Assembly (NCBI GenBank): GCA_964409775.1
Contig: CAYPEI010000003.1
Coordinates: 124,001 to 188,000 of the forward strand
Direction of reading: 5' to 3'
Origin: JAHBXL01 sp964409775
GTDB lineage: Bacteria > Planctomycetota > Phycisphaerae > Phycisphaerales > UBA1924
Length of the DNA stretch: 64,000 nucleotides
This document shows positions 53,803 through 64,000 of the stretch, in pieces. The first letter of the stretch is position 1, and every line of letters starts with the position of its first letter. Both the position numbers and the translations under genes were made by a program. Below the pieces are notes generated by a model, which worked only from the letters and a program-made list of their open reading frames with translations, was not told where the DNA came from and searched no databases.

Positions 53803-55587
53803 ATGGTTGACGAGAATCTGATTGCATCCCTTGGTATCGCTGACGACGAAGCAACGACCCTGATTTCCCAGGCGCTGGGAAAGACAGTGGCGGGTGGCGA
53901 CATGGAGTCGCTGCTGACCGGTCAGGTCCAGTCCTTTGCTCCGGGACAGATCTACGAGGGCCGCGTGATCGGCTTTGCCGGCGACGACGTGGTGATCGAG
54001 GTCGCCGGGCTGAAGTCTGAAGGACTTGTGCCTCGCGAGGAGTTCGACAACGCCGATGCGATCAAGGTCGGCGACAAGGTCAATGTGTTGCTGGAGAAGA
54101 TCGACGGCGACGGCGGCCTGGTTGAACTCTCCAAGCGCAAGGCCGACCGCATGCTCAACTGGCAGCGGCTGATCGACACGACCCGGGAGGGGGACGTGGT
54201 CGAGGGTCGCGTGATGCGGAAGATCAAGGGCGGTCTGCTCGTCGATATCGGCGTGCCGGTGTTCCTCCCGGCGTCGCAGGTCGATGTCCGGCGTCCGGGG
54301 GAAATCGGTGAGTACATCGGGCGCGACATCCGCGCCGCCGTGCTGAAGATCGATACCGAGCGGCGCAACATCGTCATCTCCCGCCGCAAGTTGATCGAGG
54401 AGGAGCGCGAGTCGGCAAAGAAGCGCCTTATGGAGAACCTCAAGGAGGGCATGGTCGTCAACGGCACGGTCAAGAACATCGCCGACTTCGGCGCGTTCGT
54501 GGACCTGGGCGGCATCGACGGCCTTTTGCACATCACGGACATGTCGTGGGGCCGGGTCAACCACCCGTCGGACGTGCTCAAGATCGACCAGAAGGTGACC
54601 GTCAAGGTCCTGAACATCGATCGGGAGAAGGAGAAGATCGCGCTGGGCATGAAGCAACTCGAAGTCTCCCCGTGGGAGGAGATCGAGAAGAAGTACCCGG
54701 TGGGTTCGCGCGTGCACGGCGAGGTGGTCAACATCATGTCCTACGGCGCGTTTGTCCGGCTGGAGCCGGGCATCGAGGGCTTGGTGCACATCTCCGAGAT
54801 GTCGTGGACGCGTCGCGTCAATCACCCGTCCGAACTTGTCCAGCCGGGCGCGAGCGTGGATGTCGTGGTTCTGGAGATCAACAAGGACAAGCAGGAAATC
54901 AGCCTCGGCATGAAGCAGACCGAGGTCAACCCGTGGGAACTGGTGGGCGAGAAGTACCCGCCGGGCACGGTCATCGAGGGCACGGTCCGGAACCTCGCCA
55001 ACTACGGCGCGTTCGTCGAGATCGAGCCGGGCATCGATGGTCTCCTGCACGTCAGCGACATCTCCTGGACCAAGAAGGTCACGCACCCCAACGAGGTCTT
55101 CAAGAAGGGTGATGCGGTGCGGTGCGTTGTCCTGGATGTCGACCGCGAGAAGCAGCGCGTCGCCCTCGGCGTCAAGCAACTCCATGAGGATCCCTGGCTG
55201 CACGCCATCCCCGATGCCTACAAGCCGGGCATGGTCGTGCGTGGCAAGGTCACCAAGATCACCAACTTCGGCGTGTTCGTGGAACTCGAGAACGATCTCG
55301 AGGGTCTGCTGCACATTTCCGAACTGGCCGATCACAAGGTCGAGAACCCCATGGACGTCGTGAAGCCCAACGACGAAGTGGATGTCAAGATCCTGCGGGT
55401 CGATATCGATGACCGGAAGATCGGCCTGTCGCTGAAGCGTGCCCAGTGGGGCGACACTTCGGGCACCGACGCGGCCCCGGCCGCCGAGGGCGCTGCACCG
55501 TCCCGCAAGGAGGGCAAGAAGGCTCCGAAGCGCGGCGGCATGGACAACGACCACGGCGCCATGGGCACCGACAAGATCGTGCTCTGA
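53803..55587 (+). CDS. rpsA: Ribosomal protein bS1, six S1 domains
   Basis: bS1 binds mRNA on the 30S subunit and promotes initiation. It has 594 residues with six S1 RNA-binding domains beginning near residues 45, 130, 215, 300, 390 and 475. Domains 3-6 share the G-x-V-x-x-I-x-x-x-G-A-F-V pattern (for example NIADFGAFVDLGGIDGLLHI). The tail is Ala/Lys/Gly-rich. ATG 53803 is chosen because family proteins start shortly before the first S1 domain. No strong Shine-Dalgarno precedes it (CGGAAAGCACAACGCAC), as is common for rpsA. The 279-base leader contains a perfect AGTCCC/GGGACT hairpin (53549-53564) and may be autoregulatory. A terminator follows. Confidence 0.96.
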   Translation: MVDENLIASLGIADDEATTLISQALGKTVAGGDMESLLTGQVQSFAPGQIYEGRVIGFAGDDVVIEVAGLKSEGLVPREEFDNADAIKVGDKVNVLLEKIDGDGGLVELSKRKADRMLNWQRLIDTTREGDVVEGRVMRKIKGGLLVDIGVPVFLPASQVDVRRPGEIGEYIGRDIRAAVLKIDTERRNIVISRRKLIEEERESAKKRLMENLKEGMVVNGTVKNIADFGAFVDLGGIDGLLHITDMSWGRVNHPSDVLKIDQKVTVKVLNIDREKEKIALGMKQLEVSPWEEIEKKYPVGSRVHGEVVNIMSYGAFVRLEPGIEGLVHISEMSWTRRVNHPSELVQPGASVDVVVLEINKDKQEISLGMKQTEVNPWELVGEKYPPGTVIEGTVRNLANYGAFVEIEPGIDGLLHVSDISWTKKVTHPNEVFKKGDAVRCVVLDVDREKQRVALGVKQLHEDPWLHAIPDAYKPGMVVRGKVTKITNFGVFVELENDLEGLLHISELADHKVENPMDVVKPNDEVDVKILRVDIDDRKIGLSLKRAQWGDTSGTDAAPAAEGAAPSRKEGKKAPKRGGMDNDHGAMGTDKIVL

Positions 55588-55613
55588 TCGGAGTTCGATC
55601 CGGAAAACACGTC

Positions 55614-55650
55614 ACGCCCGGCCTGGTTCCTCAGGCCGGGCGTTTTGCTT
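55614..55650 (+). terminator. Rho-independent terminator after rpsA
   Basis: A 12-bp perfect stem, ACGCCCGGCCTG (55614-55625) with CAGGCCGGGCGT (55632-55643), is followed by TTTGCTTTG. It lies 26 bases after the stop. Confidence 0.92.
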
Positions 55651-55715
55651 TGAGATCTTCAGGGCAACGCCGGGGGCAGTTGGCTCTGTTGCGCCTTGCC
55701 GACCGTATAACCTGT

Positions 55716-55799
55716 TCAGCAGAGGGCGATGAAACTGAGGATGGCCAGCAGGGCGATCTTCTTGCGGTTCTCGGTCAGTTGGGTGAGGGCGGCGATCAT
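55716..55799 (-). CDS. Possible 27-residue membrane peptide
   Basis: A short frame with the structure of a small membrane protein: MIAALTQLTENRKKIALLAI followed by LSFIALC. It has a soluble start, a positively charged NRKK and a hydrophobic helix. GGAG lies 7 bases before the ATG on the - strand. No homologue is recognised. It sits alone between the rpsA terminator and a divergent gene. Short length makes chance occurrence possible, but the ribosome-binding site and the charge-then-helix pattern favour a real gene. Confidence 0.45.
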   Translation of the reverse strand: MIAALTQLTENRKKIALLAILSFIALC

Positions 55800-55930
55800 G
55801 ACGTATCTCCAGTTGTCTGATGGACTTAGTACAACACCCATGCCACACAAGTGCGAGGCGTGCCAGTCCATCATCCCGGGGCCTGGGCGGGAGAGCGTGG
55901 TCCTGTAACGTAGCACCGCCGGAGCAGGTG

Positions 55931-57883
55931 ATGAGATTGCACAACCGTCAGTGTGGCGTCGCGGCATCAGTGTTCGCCGCCGCGACGATGGCGATGGCCA
56001 CCTTTGGCCAGCCCGCGTCGTCCCAGCCGCTTCGAGCGGATGTGGAGGCGTCGCCGCATCCCGCCGCGGCGATGGCGGGTTATCGCGCCGTCGATGCATG
56101 GGTGCGAGCCTGGAAAGTGCCGGATTCCCCGCCCGCCGATCTTGGCTCGCTCCGCGGGGGAGCCCATGTGCAACTGCGATTGGACGGAGTGCTCGTGGGG
56201 CGGGGGCAGTCGCTTCCGGCTGTCGGGGCGCCCGGCGGCTCAGCGATTCTGGAAGCGACGCGGGAAGCGATGCAGGCCGCGGAGCCGCGGCTCGGCGTTC
56301 CGAACGACGCGATGCGCGATGCGGCGCTGCAGGAGCAGGCCGCGAGAGTCATGATCTCGCTTGATCTCGCCGGGCCGCTCACATCGATCGAGCCGGCGAC
56401 GTGGGCCGAGGCGGAGTTGATGCTCTCGCCCGGGCTCGAGGGAGTCGCGGCGGCGATGCGCGCGGAGCAGGGAGATTCCGGCGGCATGTTGTCGGCGTTT
56501 CCCTCGCAACTGATTGCGACGGGGACATTGCCGCACCGTGGCCTTGCGGGGCTCTGCGCGGGGTTGATCGGCGAGGGTGGGGCCGCGGCGGCGCTGGACG
56601 AACCGCGCCAGATTCGGGCGAAGCACGGCGTGAGGATGTACAAGTTCCGCACGACGCATCTGGCGCAGTGCCGGCCGGGTGTTGAGCCGGCGTTTTTGTA
56701 TCGTGGGGCGAGGCTGATCGACCAGTCAGAGATCACGGCGGCAGAGTTGCGAGCGATGGCTGACGGCATGGTCCGCCAGATGGCGACGGTGAAGCCGGGC
56801 CATCTGGGCCGGGCGTTTACACCCTCGACCGGGCTCTACAGCGAGGCGACGCCGCTCAAGGAGTCGATCGCGCTCCGGCTAGTCGCGCTGCGAGCGTACC
56901 TGGACGCGGCGAAAGCGGGCGGACCGGGTGGCGCTGCTGACGAGGCACGGCGAGCATGGGATGCGACTGTGGCGTGGCTTTCGTCTTCCGCACCCCTCGA
57001 TGGAGATGATGACACGGCGATGTTCCTGCTCGCGATCGCCTGTCCGCCCGGCGGCGATCCGGAGCGGCCGGGCATAATGGGTTCAAGCGAGATGCCGTAT
57101 GCAGGTGATCCGGTTGGGTGGCTTGCGAATCGGGGGTGGTCTGAGGGTCAGATGCTGGGCCGTCTTGCACCTCAGGCCCAGGCGGTCGGCGCGCTGGCGT
57201 ATGCGATGCACCCGGTGTCGAGGCGGTTGATCGACAAGGGTCGCTCGGAGCCGCGGGACCTCGCGGCGCACGAGGCGGAGATCCGGTTGTGGCTGGGCAC
57301 CGTCAACGCCGGACAGTTGGTCGCGCAGATGCCGTGGGCAGGCTGGGCGGAGATTCAACTCGCCGAGCGGAACCGGGAACAGAACGGTGTGCGTGTGGAC
57401 ATTCCTTCCGCGGTGGCCCTTCGCGACATGCGCCGGCAGGTGTGGGAGCACCAGATCGGACTGACCGATGTCGATCGGGATTCGATGGACCTGGCGGGCG
57501 GCATCGTGTTCACCAAGGGCACGACTCCCTTGCCGACATGGCAGTGCGCGAGGCCGCTGGCGTTTATCGCGTCGATGCTGCGGGATCCGAGGCTGACCGA
57601 GCCACAAGAACGCCCGGCCGAACTTGCCAGGCTCCTGCACGCATTCCGGTTCATCCGGCAGTTACAGGCGGATGAGTCGATCGGCTGGATGGCGTCCAGG
57701 CCCGAGTTGGCAGCGGGCGGACTTCGTGCCGCGACGTGGGACCAGTCCATGCCGCCGGACGCGACCAGCATGGCGCTACTCGCCGTGGTTGAGGCACTGA
57801 AGTCGCTTGATGCGCTGACGGTGAAAGGGAACGCGATCGTGGTTCCGGAGCGAGAGCGCGAGGCGCCGGCGACGCGGCCGTGA
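55931..57883 (+). CDS. Secreted protein of unknown function
   Basis: I do not recognise a family. The product is 650 residues, with a signal peptide (residues 1-27, VAASVFAAATMAMATFGQPAS) and no later membrane helix. The mature part is Ala/Gly/Arg-rich and mainly helical, and includes VDAWVRAWKVPDSPPADLGS and later LWLGTVNAGQLVAQMPWAGWAEIQL, where Trp-rich stretches recur. That resembles helical enzyme barrels, but no catalytic motif stands out. ATG 55931 is chosen by CCGGAGCAGGTG upstream and the signal peptide. It lies between rpsA and gyrA on the same strand, with the latter ~200 bases downstream. Confidence 0.65.
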   Translation: MRLHNRQCGVAASVFAAATMAMATFGQPASSQPLRADVEASPHPAAAMAGYRAVDAWVRAWKVPDSPPADLGSLRGGAHVQLRLDGVLVGRGQSLPAVGAPGGSAILEATREAMQAAEPRLGVPNDAMRDAALQEQAARVMISLDLAGPLTSIEPATWAEAELMLSPGLEGVAAAMRAEQGDSGGMLSAFPSQLIATGTLPHRGLAGLCAGLIGEGGAAAALDEPRQIRAKHGVRMYKFRTTHLAQCRPGVEPAFLYRGARLIDQSEITAAELRAMADGMVRQMATVKPGHLGRAFTPSTGLYSEATPLKESIALRLVALRAYLDAAKAGGPGGAADEARRAWDATVAWLSSSAPLDGDDDTAMFLLAIACPPGGDPERPGIMGSSEMPYAGDPVGWLANRGWSEGQMLGRLAPQAQAVGALAYAMHPVSRRLIDKGRSEPRDLAAHEAEIRLWLGTVNAGQLVAQMPWAGWAEIQLAERNREQNGVRVDIPSAVALRDMRRQVWEHQIGLTDVDRDSMDLAGGIVFTKGTTPLPTWQCARPLAFIASMLRDPRLTEPQERPAELARLLHAFRFIRQLQADESIGWMASRPELAAGGLRAATWDQSMPPDATSMALLAVVEALKSLDALTVKGNAIVVPEREREAPATRP

Positions 57884-58085
57884 GCGAAGTGCCGAAAACA
57901 GGGCATCTCGGCGAGGAAGCCCGCGCGGGAATCGTCATCGCATGCGGGGGAAATCCGAAGCGAATTCGCCTAGAATAAGCGCTTGGTTTGCCCGCGCCAA
58001 CGGTGCGGGTCTTTCTGCGGTTTTGCCCCTTGCTTTTCGGCGTTTTGCGGGCTTGCCCGGACAGCCGATTGAACCGAGGAAACGG

Positions 58086-60890
58086 ATGCCCGAGACCCCT
58101 TCGACCTCTGCCGCGAAGACCGCCTCCGGACGCCCGCCGACGGAAGTGAGCGCCAATGGAAACGGGCCTGTCGGCGCGGGTGGCAGTGGTGGGTCGGGCG
58201 GAACGGTGCCGCCGGATGTCGGCGGCGGTGCGAGCGGCGGAGCGGGCGGGGGCGGGAACGTTGTGGATCTGAACCTGGAGCGGGAACTCCAGGACTCGTA
58301 CCTGACCTATGCGATGAGCACGATCATGGACCGGGCGCTGCCCGATGTCCGCGACGGGCTCAAGCCTTCGCAGCGCCGCATCCTTGTGGCGATGAACGAT
58401 CTGAAACTGTCGCCGGGCAAGAAGCACCTGAAGTGCGCGAAGATTTGCGGCGACACTTCGGGCAACTATCACCCGCACGGCGAGTCGGTGATCTATCCGA
58501 CGATGACGAACATGGGCCAGAACTGGCGCATGCGGGTCACGCTGGTGGACCCCCAGGGCAACTTCGGCTCGATCGCGCCGGATCCTCCGGCGGCGATGCG
58601 GTACACCGAGGCGAGGATGACTCAGGCCGCCGTCGACATGCTCGAGGACCTCAACCTCGACACGGTGGACATGCAGCCCAACTACGACGACCGGCTGCTG
58701 GAGCCGACCGTCCTGCCGGGGAAGTTCCCGAACCTGCTGGTGAACGGCGGCGTGGGGATCGCGGTGGGCATGGCGACCTCGCTCTCGCCGAACAACCCGG
58801 TGGAGGTGCTCGACTCGATCGTGCGCGTGGTGGAGAACCCGGACATCGCGCTGTCGGAACTGATGCAGGACGTCAAGGACGCTGAAGGAAAAGTCATCCG
58901 GCGCGGGATGAAGGGGCCGGACTTCCCGACGGGCGGTCTGGTCCTGGGAATCGGCGGGATCGTGGACGCCTATGCGACGGGCCGGGGCAAGGTGACCCTG
59001 CGCGGGCGTGTCCGGGTCGAGCCGCTGGAGGGCTCGAAGGATCGGCAGCAACTGATCATCGAGAAGATCCCATACAACCTTGGCCTCACCACGCTGATCG
59101 AGCGCATCAGCGACGCGATCGAGGCCGGGAAGATCAACGACATCGCCGACGCGCGCGACGAGAGTTCGGCCAAGAGCCCGGTGCGGGTGGTGATCGAACT
59201 CAAGCGCGGGGCGGATCCTGCGGTCGTCGAGAACCAGTTGTACGAGTTCACGCCGCTGCAGCAGACCTTCAGCATCTCGAACATCGCGCTGGTGAACCGC
59301 CAGCCGCGGACGCTGTCGCTCAAGGAACTGATCCGGTACTACATCGATCACCGGGTTGACGTGATCCGTCGGCGCACGGCGCACCTGCTCGCGGAGGCGA
59401 AGAAGCGGGCCCACGTCCTTGAGGGCATGATCTTCGCGGTGTGCGACATCGACGAGGTCATCCGGCTGATCCGTTCGAGCCAGACCCGCGCTGAGGCGCT
59501 CGACAAACTCATGGAGAAGCGGTTCCGCATCGCGGCGTCGCACCCGTTTGCGGCGTCGATCCCCGCGCGGCTCATGGACCAGGTCCGGCGGGCCGAGTCA
59601 CGGGAGGGGGGAGGAGGAGTCTCGCTGTCGCGCGTGCAGGCGGAGACGATCTGCAACATGCGGCTGTCGCAGTTGGTGGGCCTGGAGATCGAGCGGCTCG
59701 TGGACGACTATCGGCAGGTGGTGGAGCAGATCGCGGACTTCGAGGACATCCTCGCGACGCCGGCGCGGGTGAACGCGATCATCGCGGCCGACTGCGAGCA
59801 GATGAAAGCCCGCTACGGCGGGCGGCTGGGCGATCGGCTTACGGAGATCCAGGAGGGCGGGGACGGGGCGAACATCAACCTCGAGCACCTCATCCAGGTC
59901 GAGGAGATGGCGGTCACGATTTCCAATCAGGGATACGCCAAGCGGGTCGCGCTCTCGACCTATCGCCAGCAGGCGCGGGGCGGGAAGGGGATCATCGGCG
60001 GCGCGACGAAAGACGATGACTTTATCGAGCACATGTTCGTGGCGTCGACGCACGACGACCTGCTCTGCTTCACGAACACGGGTCGGGTGTTCAAGATCCG
60101 GGTGTACGAACTGCCCGAACTGCCGCGGACGAGCAAGGGCCGTCCGATCGTCAACTTCATCGACCTGAAGGAGGGCGAGACGGTACGGGCGTTCCTGCCG
60201 GTCAAGAACTTCGAGGCGGGGAGCACCTACCTGACGTTTGTTTCGGCTCAAGGCATCGTGAAGCGCACGCCTTTGAAGGACTACCGGAACGTCCACAAGA
60301 GCGGTCTGATCGCAGTCGGACTGAAGGACGACGACCGTCTGCTCGACGTGCTCGAGACGACAGGGAACGACGACATCCTGCTTGCGACGGCCGAGGGCAT
60401 GTCGATCCGGTTTGATGAACAGGATGTCCGCGTCATGGGTCGCCCCGCGGCCGGCGTCAAGGGGATTGAACTCTCCGACGGTGATGAAGTCATTGGCGCG
60501 GTCCGCGTGCCCATGCGTCGCGAGGGTGAAGAGACGGTCACGATCGATCCGACGCTCGCTCTGCTGACGATCTGCGAAAATGGTTACGGCAAACGCACGC
60601 TCGTCGACGAGTACCGTGTGGCACCGGAAACGGGGCCGATGCGGTCGCAGTCGCGCGGCGGCAAGGGCCGCGTGGACATCAATACTTCGGAGCGCAACGG
60701 CCGCGCCGTCGCGGCGCTGGGCGTATGGGCGGGCGATGATGTCGTCGTGACCAGCCGGGGCGGGATGACCGTCCGCATGCCGGTCGGCGAGATTCGAGAG
60801 ACCGGGCGCGGCACTCAGGGTGTGCGGATCGTGAAACTCGATGAGGGCGACAAGGTCGTCGCGGCGGCGCGTGTGGCCAACGAGGAGTGA
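58086..60890 (+). CDS. gyrA: DNA gyrase subunit A
   Basis: This is the breakage-reunion subunit of gyrase, 934 residues. A Gly/Ser-rich N-terminal extension of about 60 residues precedes the conserved core, which starts NVVDLNLERELQDSYLTYAM. The active-site Tyr is Y173 in AAMRYTEARM. The residues aligned with E. coli 82-87 read ESVIYP in HPHGESVIYPTM, so Ser is kept at 83 but Asp87 is replaced by Pro. The C-terminal beta-pinwheel contains the GyrA-box-like QSRGGKGRVDI and a second QARGGKGIIGG, favouring gyrase over topoisomerase IV. ATG 58086 has GAGGAAACGG upstream. gyrB is not in the window. Confidence 0.94.
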   Translation: MPETPSTSAAKTASGRPPTEVSANGNGPVGAGGSGGSGGTVPPDVGGGASGGAGGGGNVVDLNLERELQDSYLTYAMSTIMDRALPDVRDGLKPSQRRILVAMNDLKLSPGKKHLKCAKICGDTSGNYHPHGESVIYPTMTNMGQNWRMRVTLVDPQGNFGSIAPDPPAAMRYTEARMTQAAVDMLEDLNLDTVDMQPNYDDRLLEPTVLPGKFPNLLVNGGVGIAVGMATSLSPNNPVEVLDSIVRVVENPDIALSELMQDVKDAEGKVIRRGMKGPDFPTGGLVLGIGGIVDAYATGRGKVTLRGRVRVEPLEGSKDRQQLIIEKIPYNLGLTTLIERISDAIEAGKINDIADARDESSAKSPVRVVIELKRGADPAVVENQLYEFTPLQQTFSISNIALVNRQPRTLSLKELIRYYIDHRVDVIRRRTAHLLAEAKKRAHVLEGMIFAVCDIDEVIRLIRSSQTRAEALDKLMEKRFRIAASHPFAASIPARLMDQVRRAESREGGGGVSLSRVQAETICNMRLSQLVGLEIERLVDDYRQVVEQIADFEDILATPARVNAIIAADCEQMKARYGGRLGDRLTEIQEGGDGANINLEHLIQVEEMAVTISNQGYAKRVALSTYRQQARGGKGIIGGATKDDDFIEHMFVASTHDDLLCFTNTGRVFKIRVYELPELPRTSKGRPIVNFIDLKEGETVRAFLPVKNFEAGSTYLTFVSAQGIVKRTPLKDYRNVHKSGLIAVGLKDDDRLLDVLETTGNDDILLATAEGMSIRFDEQDVRVMGRPAAGVKGIELSDGDEVIGAVRVPMRREGEETVTIDPTLALLTICENGYGKRTLVDEYRVAPETGPMRSQSRGGKGRVDINTSERNGRAVAALGVWAGDDVVVTSRGGMTVRMPVGEIRETGRGTQGVRIVKLDEGDKVVAAARVANEE

Positions 60891-60949
60891 TTCCTGTCAT
60901 CGCGCCATCGGCGGCGAGGTGAGACCCACCGCGCCACAGCCGGGTGCGA

Positions 60950-64000
<3,051 letters not shown>

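Overview
The window is about 64 kb of GC-rich bacterial chromosome. No rRNA, phage, insertion sequence or CRISPR array was seen. Its gene content points to Planctomycetota, most likely the class Phycisphaerae. The pointers are very large secreted proteins that combine PA14, beta-propeller and DUF1080 parts or cytochrome and dockerin-like parts, a Ser/Thr kinase fused to TPR repeats, an FHA-GAF-SpoIIE phosphatase, two unlike membrane pyrophosphatases side by side, FliW-CsrA control of flagellin, and a futalosine-pathway gene (mqnC). The taxonomic call is an inference from gene content, not from a marker phylogeny.

Layout. Positions 1-7188 hold a flagellar filament block: the flgK end, an enlarged flgL, fliW, csrA and two flagellin genes, all on the + strand. 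From 7400 to 17600 come housekeeping genes: xerD, a membrane protein, mqnC, a lipoprotein-dedA pair, efp, aroK-trpF, a rhomboid protease, gltA, a lipoprotein and rpsU. From 17800 to 23334 lie two tandem hppA genes, followed by a 450-base stretch with an unusual Shine-Dalgarno-like element. From 23786 to 26836 is a zinc uptake operon (znuA, znuC, znuB and a 65-residue protein), then a tRNA-Cys with an enlarged variable arm.

From 27156 to 39266, on the - strand, is a full cbb3 oxidase cluster: a fused ccoNO, then ccoQ, ccoP, ccoG, fixH, a TauE/SafE-type gene, ccoI and ccoS. It ends with a giant PA14/propeller/DUF1080 protein. An Rrf2-type regulator with three cysteines is divergent from ccoNO, and good sigma-70 promoters face away from each other between them. 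From 40102 to 49286 are the kinase, the phosphatase, a secreted dihaem cytochrome/propeller protein and a MoxR ATPase. From 49295 to the end are a secreted protein of unknown function, a CBM48-like protein, gdhA, a receiver-like protein, rpsA, a second secreted unknown, gyrA and a PurS-PurL fusion cut by the window end.

The most interesting signal is in the flagellar block. The leaders of fliW, csrA and both flagellin genes each contain a compact hairpin whose loop region carries the same CGGAU core. Three of the four genes also have a CGGAG-type Shine-Dalgarno. This is the arrangement expected of CsrA binding sites, and it suggests that the FliW/CsrA partner switch controls both flagellins and its own two genes.
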